The translations under genes and the position numbers were made by a program. A stretch of 64,000 bases of DNA from Eucalyptus grandis (lineage: Eukaryota > Streptophyta > Magnoliopsida > Myrtales > Myrtaceae): NCBI RefSeq assembly GCF_016545825.1, contig NC_052621.1:17224910-17288909 (forward strand). Reading direction: 5' to 3'. Shown one piece after another: positions 47,043 through 59,020 of the stretch. The number at the start of each line of letters is the position of its first letter. The first letter of the stretch is position 1. Under the pieces are notes generated by a model. It made no database searches. It was given only the letters and a program-made list of their open reading frames with translations, and had not been told where the DNA came from.

Positions 47043-47788
47043 GTAAGTGCCAAAACTTAACACAAGGGAACACTGAAGTATCAAAAGTTCGAACGATACA
47101 CTTAAGTGCCAAAATTGGAAAAGAGTGAAACACTACCAATGGTGAGAAATTCTGGCCAAAGTGTTAACGTGGCATTTTTCGGCGATTTTTAATTGACATG
47201 GAATTTTTTTAAATATCCACATGGCAATTTTTTTTAAAAAAAAAACTATCCATATGGCACTATAAGACCCCAAAATTAAAATTTTAATATAAATATTAAT
47301 TAAAATAATTATTAAAAAAAAAAAAAAAAAAAGAGAGGCAACCACACATTGGCCCTCACCACTTTTGTCGCCCCACTATCGTTGGAAAGGGCTGGCCACC
47401 TCGGTTGACCTTCGCCCCACTGTCTCCAACCCTTTCTGATGATGATGGGGCGGCAACGACGACAAGAGCCATAGAGGCCCTTGTTGATTTGTTGTCACTC
47501 CTCCTTTTTCTTAATTTGGTTTTTTAATTTAATTTAATCAATACTTATATTAAAAATTAATTTTGGGGCAAAATGACATCGTTTTGCACATTCATTGATG
47601 AGTAGGCAATTCTAGTTAGCCATGTAGATCAATTTATTCTTAAAATAATGTCACGTTAGATTTCCAATAATCCTCATTGGAATTGTCACTCAAGTATTGA
47701 GTTTTTTTTTTTTTTTTTTAAATGGCACTTAAGTATACTTTTTAGAACTTTTGACACTTAAGTGTTCACTAGTGCCAAGTTTTCAACA
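47043..47788. mobile_element. Long-TIR element with GC-rich core
   Basis: The left arm and the inverted right arm share 'aaaactt', 'gaacact(g/t)aagt', 'tcaaaagttc', 'acacttaagtgcc'-type phrases over at least 70 bp. A GC-rich core lies at 47335-47480 between homopolymer A/T runs. It is non-coding. The layout is the same as for the element at 13665-14568. Target duplication is unclear. Confidence 0.7.
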
Positions 47789-48044
47789 TTTGCATAATAC
47801 TTTGCCCTGAGATTTTGTGAGGGCTAAGTACTTAGGTTATAAGTGTAATTAGGGTCAAAAAACACTAAGAGTGTTCGAATGACTCGAGTATGATTGTAAT
47901 ATTCATTGTGTCACTTGATTTATGGTAAAATCATGTTTTACTCTTCTTGTGTAGGAGAGTGCCGACCAAACCATGTAATTATGGCATCAAATTTATCTAC
48001 TTATTCTGTTTTTTGTTTCTTATCATTTGGTTTTTTGCAATAAT

Positions 48045-48760
48045 TGTCCCTATGAGCGCACTTTGTATGTCAAAAAGAATTTACAAAGAGACTTGCATAT
48101 TGTGCGCTTCTATATTGATGACTTGTTTCATATGCAACAATGTGAAAAAGTCTCCAATTTCAAGGAGGCTATGATGCTTCACTTTAGATGACTAATGTGG
48201 GTTTGATGGCATATTTTCTAGGCATTGAAATTGAGCAAACAGACAACGACAGTTTTATATCACAGAAGAAGTATGCCAAAGATATTTTAAAGCCATGTTG
48301 GAGCGAAGTTGAAGATTTCAAAATTTAGAAAAGGAGCCATGATTGATGTCCCTAATTAGTGTCTAATTGGAAGTTCGCCTTATTTGACAGCCAGCAGACC
48401 AGACATTACATTTGATTTCGGCCTCGTTAGCAGTTTTATGCAGAATCCAAAATGTCTCCCTTGAAAGCTGCAAGAAGGATTTTGAGGTATTTCAAGGCAC
48501 TCGAAGTGATGGGATGTTTTACCGTGCCCCAAGAAGGATACGTGGGTTACACCGACAGTGACTGGGGAGGTAACGTTGATTCGACTAAGAGCACTTCATG
48601 CCATGCTTTGCGCCTTGGCTCTGGAATTCTTGCTGGGTCTTCCAAGGAACAAGAAGTTGTTGCACTGTCAACAGGCTAAGCGAAATATATTGCTGTGACC
48701 AGATGTGCTTCTCCAGCTATAAGGCTAATTACCTTATTTCCAGATAACTACATGAATTTT
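48045..48760 (+). pseudogene. copia RT/RNase H fragment
   Basis: Short open pieces in changing frames spell the end of RT (YIDDL near 48112, NVGLMAYFLGIEIEQ near 48195, SQKKYAKDIL near 48265) and then RNase H (ARRILRYFKA, GYTDSDWGGNVDSTKSTS and SKEQEVVALSTG at 48470-48680). At least three frame changes and several stops are present. No LTR is seen on either side, so this is an isolated fragment with no promoter or polypurine tract of its own. Confidence 0.9.
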
Positions 48761-49377
48761 CTCAGCCTAATGATTCATCTAAAGCTTGCTTGCTATTTCC
48801 ATTATCAATAAAGCCCAAACTCAACCCAGACATTATAATCTTGCAGTGGCTTTGCGGCCAAATCCGAGAGGGAAATCGTCCCACAAGTTGCACCTTTGAT
48901 CGTCCCTCGCCGGGCTGCAGTTGTTGTGCTCGGCTGAGCCCGGTGAGGGATGCCAGACCTTCGCCTGTGCCTAGGCAGCGGTGGCTCTTCCTCATCCTCC
49001 CTCCCCTTCTCTGAAGGGTTTATGTTTTCTAATTCAAATTTTGCATTTTACCGAAGGATGTAATTTGAACAAGAATGCGTATAGTTAATCTTCCAATTCA
49101 ACAATGAGTAAATTTCATGGTTTTGATTATTCATTGCAAAAATTCAGAGATTAGTGGTGTCTCCATCCCATGAATAAAGGGTTCATCATTTGAGGATCAA
49201 CAACAAATTTAAAATGAAGAAACTGTACCGATCCTTTGAGAAACACTGTAATACTCTTCAATTCTACATATTCGGATAGCACAAATGGCCGAAAGAGGAC
49301 AAAATTTTTAGTTGTACCAAATGCTTGCTGCGGTTCACATGATCTAAAGAGGACTCGCAGTGATTGGTGAATGTATA
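48761..49377. other. Intergenic DNA downstream of GDU copy 3
   Basis: Contains a GC-rich patch (48850-49010) similar in composition to the cores of the TIR elements, but no arms were found. Otherwise unassigned. It should include the 3' flank of GDU copy 3. Confidence 0.4.
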
Positions 49378-49674
49378 TTAGACTTGATCACAGCAGATGG
49401 GCAGAGGAGTGACCGGTTTCGCAATGTAAGTCGGCATGTCATCTCCGGCCATGATCACCACAATCTTCGGCTCTGCATCCAATGGTATGATCACGGCTTT
49501 CGGCAGCTTCTCATCGGCCTCACGCAATTCTCCGGATGTGTGCTTCTGATATGAGCACACCAATATGATCAGTGCTGTGAATATGAGGATCAACGTTAGA
49601 GCCAGTCCTCCAAAGAGATATGGAATCGGAGAGCTCCATATGTGGGTGCTTGACATAGAACTTGTAGCTTCCAT
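49378..49674 (-). CDS. GLUTAMINE DUMPER-like single-pass membrane protein, copy 3
   Basis: It encodes 98 residues from an ATG at 49674, the same length as the other two copies. Residues 1-16 include THIWSSP; about 17-41 form one membrane segment (YLFGGLALTLILIFTALIIL); the cytosolic tail holds AEPKIVVIMAGD with canonical VIMAG at 73-77, then MPTYIAKP and a final CCDQV. It is clearly more divergent than copies 1 and 2 are from each other, especially between the membrane segment and VIMAG, so it represents an older duplication. Its flanks do not match units 1 and 2. Family role: control of amino-acid export at membranes, through ubiquitin-ligase binding. The frame is intact with a TATA box in the conserved place, so it is likely functional. 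Confidence 0.92.
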   Translation of the reverse strand: MEATSSMSSTHIWSSPIPYLFGGLALTLILIFTALIILVCSYQKHTSGELREADEKLPKAVIIPLDAEPKIVVIMAGDDMPTYIAKPVTPLPICCDQV

Positions 49675-49783
49675 TTCTCTCTATGTTGCTCTGAGGTTCT
49701 GAAACTTTTTTGGCTCTTTCTTTGTTGGTGGGTGATGACTCTTACCGGAGGATGGAGTTTCTTTAGAGGCAAGGTGGCGAATG

Positions 49784-49792
49784 AATTTATAG
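49784..49792 (-). promoter_or_regulatory. TATA box of GDU copy 3
   Basis: On the minus strand this reads ctataaatt inside caccctataaatt..., about 115 bp upstream of the ATG. The surrounding bases (aatttatagggtgaa on the plus strand) are the same as upstream of copy 1. Confidence 0.75.
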
Positions 49793-52189
49793 GGTGAATT
49801 TCTGCACCGTCCACTGTGTCGCTTTCTTCCATGGGAGTTTCTCCGTCGCTTCAGAGAATGCTTTAACAATCAGTGCGACTTTATTCCCCGCAAAAAAAAA
49901 AAAAAAAAAAAAAGGAAAAAAAAGAAAGAAAACCCGGTAGTCTACGCACGTGTGAATAGCCTCCGCATTTGGTGTCTAGACATTTTTACCTGATAGGATA
50001 AGATAGGATTTGAAATATCATATACAGTGTTTAGTAATATCTAAATATAATATGAATTCAGATAAATATTATCCAAATTAGAGTTTGAAATATATGGACA
50101 GTCTCATTCAACTAATCTCTCTTTCTCTCTCATGGTCGGTAGTGAAGGAAGATGAGATATCACTGATCGTCCTCATCTTCATCCTCTAGCAATGAGGGAA
50201 ATTTATGATTCTACGTCTAGTGTACGCTGCCACAATTGCTAATTTTCTCGTTTTGATTGCTCAATCTTCCTTCTTTGTAGGTTGCCTTTTGGATTAATAT
50301 TATGAAATACAATACTTAAGTCCCCCACAGTTAAACTCAAATCATTTATTTCCTGTGAAATTCTTCTTTAAAATAGAGTTAAACAAATCATCACCCAAAT
50401 GTGAAAATCAAAAGAAAAAAAATATAAACTCACAACTTTTTAACCTCAAGAACTTGTTGACAACGCAAAACAGAGTATTAATAAGTAGGGACAAGGCAGA
50501 AATCCAGGAAGTCCCAACAAACAGAACTGGATTGTGGTAAACAACTCTCATTTCGATGACCCATCATCACTGCTATCCTTTTATTCAGATCGAAGCAAAA
50601 GAAGAGCATGATAAAAACAAGAGCAGTGTTCCCTCTCGATGGCGCTAAAAATTTTCTCAACTTCTGCCATGAAAAAGAGAACTAAAACCTGTTGGACGAA
50701 GTCAATGCTGTGAATGGCTGCGCGTGACAAAGCTGGAAGCAGCGATCTAAGGAAATGGCACTCGGGTTCGAGGGCGGTGATGGTGAGCCGACAGCTGGCG
50801 GGACGACGGTGAGCAACAAGCAAGTCCATAGGGTTTTTCTCCTCTTTTAATATATATTTTTTCCCTCAGTTTTTCCATATTCAATATTCTCTCTGATTTT
50901 CTACCACCCTTTATCCGGATTATATCCAAACATATCCAAATCCAGTTTTCTCCCAAATACTAGATGGGATATATATATATACATTACGGGGGAAGTTAAC
51001 TCTTGAAAAGCAGAAAGGCAAGATAAAATTTTATATGAAAATTGAGGAGAATCCACTGTCAACCAGCTTATAAAAAAAAAAAAAACACTACTTTTTTGGG
51101 AGAACGTCCAAAGATATAATATACTACTATACATATGATTAAATCAAGAGAGAAGTGGTGGCCGGTGCAAAACCCACCGATGGAAATTCTTCCCTAGAAG
51201 TGGGCGCATTGAATCGAGTGGAATTTCATTATTGATTTTGTGAGTCCTACTGAGATTCCAATTTGGTCTAATAAGATCAACAATATCATTTAATTCAATT
51301 TGATTAATTAGGTCCATACAAGAATTTCGCATTTAGCTAAGCCTGGAGAGTCGGTGGGTTGGGTTCGCCTCGGGAACAGATCACGCGACAATCTGCCATA
51401 GTTTGGCAAGGTAATTATTTCACTCAAAGTTCAATGATAACAAAATTAAGAGTTGAATTTTGCCCTCAGCATAAATTTTATTTACAGAGAATTCGATAAT
51501 GGGCGTCAACACAATAATAATATATTTTTTTCGTCCATTGGTGTTCTACTGTTTTTAATGTTTCTAATTTTTTTTTTTTGTTTAGCTAATATTATTACTC
51601 CAAAGCATACTTTTACCACAGCAACAACTTCGAAAAATAGTCTGCATTTACACTTTAAAATATATTTTATAAAACCTTATTATAACTTCGAAACAATATC
51701 TTGTGCTTCTTTCACAAGTTGTTAAAGTATGGAAGTTTAGATGTTACACTATTATGACATGAATGTCTATATGACATATTAAATATAGTATTCAAGTCAT
51801 GAGTTATTAATCAATAATAATGATATAACCAAATTATGAAGTTTGAAAAAATAGTTAATTTTACCATTAGTGAATACGAAATATATTAACAACGCACTAT
51901 CGGCAACAAAAGTTTCACATAAAAACCAACGAATGTAGGAATACTTTTAATTAAGGAAATTCTAGTTATGCCTTGTTTGGGAAAAGAATTATTGCAAATC
52001 TCTTAAAATTCCAATTGAATATCACACAATCCCACAAGATATCCGATGATTCTCCTTGCGATAGGCCATCATGGATGATGAATATCCCATACACTCTTCT
52101 TACGAAAGCAAAAAGATAGACATCAAATGGTTAAGAATTCCCATGAAAAGAAACTGAGTATATGAAATTGGAAAATGATCTTGTAGGAA
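49793..52189. other. Intergenic DNA, nothing firmly recognised
   Basis: There is a homopolymer A run near 49890-49912, AT-rich sequence, a GC-richer patch at 50720-50820 and a short AT repeat near 50970. No domain-bearing frame and no clear element ends. It may contain a decayed small DNA transposon at about 49980-50975, but the inverted arms are not convincing. Confidence 0.45.
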
Positions 52190-53130
52190 TCACCTCTAAT
52201 TTTCTATGAACAAAGCAAAGGAGCCAATGGCCAAGAAGAGCAAAGGAACCATTCTAATCTCAGACATGAACTTCAAGTAAACTCGAGCGGAAATTTGATT
52301 GGTTTGAATATTTATTTTGAAATTCTTGGTAAAATTCATGTCAATATCGATATTTAAAATAATATTGCGGATAATTTTGGACCATCTTACTAGTTGGAAG
52401 AAAAACTCATTTTGAGATTTGATGTTTGCCTTTTGGGACTTCAACTGACGTCAGTGGCCAAATATACTGCCTACTAGCTCTATTAACAAATTCACTTAAA
52501 AGACAAACCATGCTTATCATTACATACATGGCTTCAGGTCAACATTGTTAATCAGTTACTTCCTTTTCTTTTTTTCTTTTTGCTGTTACTAGTCAATTGC
52601 TTTCTAATATCTGTGTTGGAAACTGCACATCTGGCCGCGTTTGGACCTACAATTTCAGGGATTTTGCCCTTCCGTCCAGATGACAAACTGTGTCGAAAAG
52701 TTTAATGCATCCTAATCACGTTTAATGCCTGTCTGTTCTTTGATTTAATGCACGTTTAACACCGGTCTGCTCTTGAATAATTTATGCAAGAACAATGGAA
52801 TAATAGCTAGACTAAAGTAAGTGCCGCACTGACTTCCTTTTGTACTCGTCGAATATTGGTAGCTGACGTGATTGCTGAGATACCTCTTGTTAATGCTGGA
52901 TAGTTGAGGAGCGCCCGTTGTTTAACTTCTGAACTAGCGTTGGCCTCGGCCATGCTCTTCGCACGTGCACAAAGTTAAATAGATGTGTAAGAAAAAAATA
53001 ATTGATTGAGAGTTAGCACGGTAGTAATCTTTTAGAGAGGAAATGGGTGAGGATAATTATTTTTTGAGTAGGGCAAATGAGTCTTAGAGTGGTGGATGGA
53101 ATTTGATTGCTAATTTATATATTATTTTTA

Positions 53131-53525
53131 GGAATAAGGACCCTAAATGCCATTATTTTCTTAAATAAGGGTCTGGAATGGACCTTATTTTAAATAATAG
53201 CTTGAAGTGGTTATATTAATCTCAAAGAATGGCCTAAAGTGATTGTGATTATTTTAAATTAAGAGCCTAGTCTGCTCGCCAATCGGCAAAAAATTTAGGC
53301 AAATCAGGGACATTTTCCTCCAAATACAAGTTGCATTTAAATTAAATTAGATTAAAAACTTTAAAAAGTAAAATTACATAAAAAAAAAGAAAAAATAGAG
53401 GCGAAGGCTCCCTCTGCTTGTCGCCACCGCTCCATTGCCAATGGGGTGACAGCGATGGCTAGTGGCATCATCAATGCCTAGGTAAGGGCTAGCAAGCCCT
53501 TGCCAGAGATGGGAGAAGGCAGCGA
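53131..53525. mobile_element. Left half of a TIR element split by the copia insertion
   Basis: Arm sequence ataaggaccctaaatg...cttaaataagggtctgg pairs inversely with 63480-63535. A GC-rich core starts at about 53400. It is absent from block A. The last five bases agcga (53521-53525) are the copia target duplication. Confidence 0.7.
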
Positions 53526-54462
53526 TGATATGACTAGTACAAGTATCTAGAGGGGGGTGAATAGATATAACGAGTAATTTCTAATGATAATCGCACAATA
53601 CTGCAGATGATAGAAATGAGACAATGTTTCTTCGTCGGTAAATAAACAACGATCAAAGTAAGGCGAGAGTAGGGAAGAGAAAATTAAACACGAGATTTAT
53701 AGTGGTTCGGCTTATTTCAAGCTTATGTCCACTCTTCGCACCGACTTGTGCCACTTGGTTGGATTCCACTATGAACAAAGAGATATTACAGCACTTGTTC
53801 TTCCTTGATTTCTTGGTGTAGAAGATCTACCACACTCTCTCAAGGTATCACTAAGTATAGACTCTCTTTGCGTGTACGGTTTCGCTCAATATGAATCGAC
53901 TAATAATCAAGGAGCTTCAGACTCTGGAATTTCTCTATCGAGCACTTACTAGAATAAGCTCGGAACGTCTTCTTTTTATACTCCTTTATGCCATCATACC
54001 CGTTGGCACTTACCAAAGGAATTCTTCCAATCTTCCCGTTGGACAGAATCAATTAAGAAGGTCATTCGAGCTATTAAAGGAACATGTCGATAGCCCATCA
54101 ATCCTATTCGCCCATACAATCAGGATCTTGGTTTCCAAGAATAGAACATTCCAAGAATATTTAGTCAATCATCGGATCTTCAAATGATCTTGATTTCGAA
54201 TAATTAATCCGTTGTAACAAATCCAGCCAAGAGATCTTCTCCAGCTGATAAGACCAAATCCTTAATCAAACACTTTAGCTCTGGATCGCCTTCGTCACTG
54301 GATTAGAAACTGTCAATGAGAATAGTCTTGAGTCTTGAGTCTTGAGTGCCGAGTCGGTGATCGAAAGTCTTGGACTCTAAGTACAAGGTCGAACAACTTC
54401 CAGTCTAGACTGATAGAAACGTTTTGTTAGCTTCAAAACACTCTAGAGAGATTTCTCCAACA
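53526..54462 (-). repeat. 3' LTR of the full-length copia element
   Basis: On the plus strand it runs from tgatatgactagtacaag to ttctccaaca, so on the element strand it starts TGTTGGAG and ends in TCA. About 937 bp. It carries the copia-typical tagaggggggtgaata near the end. It aligns with 62155-63073 along the whole length. Confidence 0.92.
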
Positions 54463-54477
54463 ATCTCCCCATTTTTT
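54463..54477 (-). other. Polypurine tract adjacent to the 3' LTR
   Basis: On the minus strand aaaaatggggagat abuts the LTR start TGTTGG. A second very similar tract, acaaaaaggggagaatt, lies at 54821-54837, about 360 bp farther inside. Confidence 0.8.
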
Positions 54478-54925
54478 ATGGTGACAAAACTTTCCTGTAG
54501 ATTTGAACAACTTTGACCTGCAAAAACATTACTCAAGCAATATGGATATCTCATAAAGATTAATAACTCAACTAGACTCTGCATCCATAGAAAATAAGTT
54601 AGTCTTTCATGAGTAATGCCATACAATAACACTTGATATAAATAATGCAATAGTCAATTTCAAATCCATGCACTCAAGTCGGAGTCAAATTCACCAAGTC
54701 CACCACACCCAAGTCATACTCAAAAGTAGATATCCAAACAAAACTGAAATAATAGATATCCAAACAAAGCGAAATAAAAAGCAGATTCAAAATCAAAGTT
54801 CAGTTCAGTTCAAAGCTGGCAATTCTCCCCTTTTTGTCATCATTAAAAGGTGAGAAAGAGTCAAATCTGCTTGGGAAGCGCACAACTGAAATCTCCCATC
54901 GATAGTACGACGCCTTCCAGCCTCT

Positions 54926-56967
54926 TCAAGTCTTCCGTAGACGTGCCACCTCTACTCCTTTGGCATTTGCTTGTATTTGAAGAGCGAGGTCTTGCATTTG
55001 ATCCGACAGGGTAACAGAAGACGCTTGTCCAAATTTCTTCAGGACTTGAAGTTCACATTCCAAAGCATATATTTGACCCTGCATTGCCAAAAGAAGATCA
55101 AGGATACGACGAAAATCTGCGGTATTGTCCGTCCGCGTCGACATTTGCTCTATCGATGGAGTGAAGGCGGACGATGGAACTTCGGTGTAATTGCGCAAAT
55201 TTGGCGTTGAGGTGTCATGTCCTTCTTCGGGCATTTGAGAAGCCTGAATATCTTACGAGATTTGCTTGCAAGCGACTCACACCTTCACTTTGTGATCGGA
55301 AATGGTGTAGTCCTTCCTTGCTCGACATCTCCCCTGTTTCTAAGGCCTCATTTGGGGAAGAGTGATGGTCATGCTCGGTAGAATCTTGATTGCCTTTCTC
55401 TCCGGCTTCATCCCAGACTTTTCTTTGACTGCTTCTTCTTCTTCTTCAACTTCTTTCTCCTCTTCTTCTTTTTCTTTCTCTTCTTTCTCCTCTGCTTCTC
55501 TCTGTTCTTGTTCCTCTGCGTCTTTTTCTTTCTCCTGTCGATCCATTGATTTGGATACAGACCGACTGAGTCTTTTCAATGCCAGGGTAGAGATAGTGAG
55601 TTCATCCTCTTCATCTTCATCCTCTAAGATTAGAGCTCTTTTCTTTTTGGATGGAGCACCCATGGGCTCCTTCCCTTTCCTTTTCGACGCAGAAGGTTTA
55701 ACTGGAGTTTTCACTTTGAACTTTTCCATTGCCTTATCAAGCTCTTTCAGACGCATTTTTGTCAGCATTTTCAAACCCACCACCATTTTGTCGCATGGTC
55801 AAACACAAAGAGTACGTGGAGGTTCAATGTTCAAGTGTCTCGAAGATCTTAGTCACAAGACCGAGTAAGGCAAGCGGCCCTTATCCTTTACCATTGCTCT
55901 GTACATGTGGAAGAGAATGTGTGAGGAAGAGAGAACTTCTTTCTGAATTGATCGCCTACATCAATTTCGCCTCGGAGTTAGACACATACGTCTTTGATGT
56001 TGATTTTGGCCCGAGACAGTTGATCACGATTTTGTGCGGTAAGATGTTGATGGCATTCATTCTTGAGTAGGTAACTCTTCCTTCGTACTCTTTGTCTTTG
56101 ACAAGTTCCGATTAGTGTGGTACGAGCAATTGAAACCTTGATCGGTTGATATCGTCCTCTTTCAACTCCAATTATGTCTGCCAACATGTCCACATCTACC
56201 TCATAGTCTTGGTCTCGAACACTTGAAGGATATTCTATTCGCATCTAAAAACTAAGATTCGAATAGAAATATGCTATCAAGCGTGCATAGCCATCGGCGT
56301 GGTGTCGAGCAAAATTGCTCTAGTTGAAGCGATTGAACTTCTCCTTCAAGTTCACATTGATGGCATCCGAAAAATCAAAATCAACGCTCCTGGGGTTTAT
56401 TACCCCCCGTTTCAACAATTTGAAGAACAGATCCTCCTGTTCCTTTGATTTGAACAACTCCGTTCTTTTTCCCTTCACTTTCGCAGCAACACTCATCACG
56501 GGTTGGAATTCTCTAAGCAGTTTATCATCATCATTCCGTCATCCGATTAAATCTTCCTACACGAGGGTCACTTGGAATGTTCGCAAGTGCTTCCTCAGCC
56601 TTTCCTTTGGGAGCAATTCCCAAATCCTCCATCCGTCGCAAAAAGACATACTCATTTCCATACCCTTTGTCTTTAAGGAAATCATCTACATAGTTCGGTG
56701 TTCCTATGCTTTTCAAAGCACGATAGAGCTTATAAATAAAAAGAGGGTTTTGGACTCTTACGAGGTCTGCTTCCTCGATTATTTCTTCTGTGATAGTTGG
56801 TCCACACTCAGGGTAGATAATGGAGATTGACGTGGCTGAGAGTGAATCGGGCTCTGTTGCTATCTCGGTAACTCTTCTTCCTCGGTGAGATCGAAATGGG
56901 TAGGACCCTCGCTCATTCTCTGTGGTCCCCTGCTTGCGATTCTTGAAGACCTTCTAGAAGAAGACAT
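54926..56967 (-). pseudogene. Third ORF of the copia element, in envelope position
   Basis: An ATG at 56967 opens MSSSRRSSRIASRG, a basic N-terminus. Readable pieces in changing frames follow to a stop at 54926, about 680 codons in all. A middle part (56240-56720) contains 'FDFSDAINVNLKEKFNRF' and 'ADIIGV', reminiscent of a plant transposon-associated domain found beside retroelements. Next is a Lys/Glu-rich coiled-coil-like stretch (55360-55640) with a nuclear-localisation-like basic cluster (KKKRA), and then a C-terminal part (54926-55234) with a heptad-like segment (about residues 35-75). I see no clear signal peptide or membrane helix, so calling it an envelope protein is not justified. 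The function is unknown. It is separated from pol by about 390 bp and is disrupted by several shifts and stops. Confidence 0.75.
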
Positions 56968-57357
56968 CGTTTCTTGTCGTTGAAAGATTCCTTGACTCGC
57001 TTTCCCAAGAAAAGATGACAACTCTCGAAGATGAATACGAAATCGAAACGGGGATTGAGTAGAGAATGCCTTTTAGGGTTTTGGATTTAAACGAAGAAGA
57101 CAACTTACTGTATATAACCCAGTTAAGAAAAGGAAAAACCCAATCGACACAAAGGAAAGTGAACAGTCGTCTCTTTTTAAAAACGATAAGCGCCTTTTTA
57201 ATAGAGGTTATCTTTTTGAAAAGAAAAGAATCTGTTTTTCTCGAAAGATAAATCAAATATAACTGAGTGAATGATCGTACCTTTTTGAGATTGAATATTA
57301 AAACAACTTACAGTCTATACCCGTGAATGATTGAGTCTGAGAGTTTGAGAGTCTCTA

Positions 57358-59020
57358 GACTTTGATTTCCTCAAGCTTCAAAATGTTGAGTTTGGAACGG
57401 ATGATGTCGTATTGATTCTTCTCCAAAGGCTTTGTGAATATATCCGCTAGTTGGCTATTTGACTCAACAAATTGAATCGAGATTTCTCCATTTTGTACAT
57501 GATCTCTAATGAAGTGATGGCGAATCTCTATATGCTTTGCCCTTGAGTGAAGGATTGGATTTTTAGTAAGATTGATTGCGCGAATGTGCTTGTCACATCT
57601 AATCTCGGTGCATGAGTCTTCAATTCCAAAGTCTTGTATCGTTGTTTATCCACTGAGAATTTGTGAACAACAGCTTCCAAGAGCTACATACTTTGCTTCA
57701 TTTGTAGAGAGCCACAATGTTTTGTTTCCTTGAAAACCAAGACAACGCCCTATTCCCAAGCAATTGGCAAGTTCCCGAAGTGCTCTTTCTATCAACTCTG
57801 CAACCGGCTAAATTTGCGTACGAATATCCAAGAAGATTAAAGTCTCCTTCTTAGGATACCAAAGACCGATGCTTGAAGATGAAGCAATGTATTTAATAAT
57901 CCGTTTCGCAGCATCGAGATGAGATTCTCTAGGGTCCGATTGAAACCTAGCACGATGCACACACTCAACAAAATGTCGAGTCTAGAAAGGTAAGATAAAG
58001 AAGTGAACCGATGATACTCCTATACAGCTTTGATCAACTTTCTTCCCTTCTTCATCTTTGTCTATCTTCAAAGAACTTGACATTGGTATGTCGGTCTTTT
58101 TGCACTTTTCCAGTCAAACCTTTTGACAAGATCATTAGCATATTTTTCTTGATGAATAAAAGTTCCTTCCTTCAATTGTTTTACTTGAAGACCAAGAAAG
58201 AAGGTTAACTCTCCCATCATACTCATTTCAAACTCATCCGCATAGACTTAGAGAATTTCTTACCTGAGACTTTCATTAGAGGATCCAAAAATAATATCAT
58301 CCACATATATTTGAACAAGTAGAAAGCTTTTTGTTTTCCTTTTTGATAAATAGAGTAGTATCTACTTTACCTTTGACAAAACCATTATGTATTAAAAAAT
58401 TACTTAGTTTGTCGTACCAAGCTCGAGGTGCTTGTTTTAAACCATACAAGGCCTTTTTCAGTCTAAAGACTGAGTCTGGTTTCTTTGGTCTTCAAACCCT
58501 AGTGGTTGTTCCACATAAACTTCCTCATGGATAAATCCATTCGGGGAAGGCACTTTTGACTTCCATTTGGAATAACCTGAAATTTTTATAACAAGCAAAA
58601 GCAAGCAATAATCGAATAGCTTCTAACCTTGCACGGAGCGTAGGTCTTATCATAGTCTATCCCCTCTTCTTGTGTATATCCCTTGGCCACGAGTCTTGTT
58701 TTGTTTCTTACGACTTTTCCTTCTCGTTCATCTTGTTCCTGAAAACCCATTTAGCTCCAATAACAGATTTACCTTTTGGTTTAGGAGTCAATTCCCGGAC
58801 ATCATTGATACTGAATTGCTCGAGCTCTTCTTGCATAGCTTCAATCCAGCTTTCATCAGATAAAAGCTTCTTCTATGCTTTTTGGGTTCTATTTCAAAAA
58901 CAAGTGCCACAAAGACTAGACTCTTCACGCCTTTTAGATCTGGTGCGAATTCCTTCATTAATTTCACCAATAATGAGATCTTTGGGATGACTAGACTTAT
59001 GCTTCCAGTTACTGGTTGAT
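57358..59020 (-). pseudogene. copia reverse transcriptase and RNase H, broken
   Basis: On the minus strand the RT begins near 59000 with the ELEQF...LTPKP region and VIGAKWVFRNK, then ARLVAKGYTQ-like sequence. The catalytic YVDD-type box is near 58290-58300 (DDIIFGSSNES context, with one frame change). RNase H follows with GYSYANLAGC (the first acidic site altered), RKSTSGTCQ and a SRKQN...VAL segment (57600-57830), and the polyprotein ends at about 57358. There are many stops and at least five frame changes. Confidence 0.9.

Noticed and set aside
49980..50975. Possible MITE with ends of the type 'tttgaaatatc... / ...gatgggatata'
   Set aside because: The inverted arms match only weakly and no target duplication can be seen.
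55362..55868. 168-codon plus-strand frame rich in Ser
   Set aside because: It is the reverse complement of the Lys/Glu-rich part of the copia third ORF and has no independent support.
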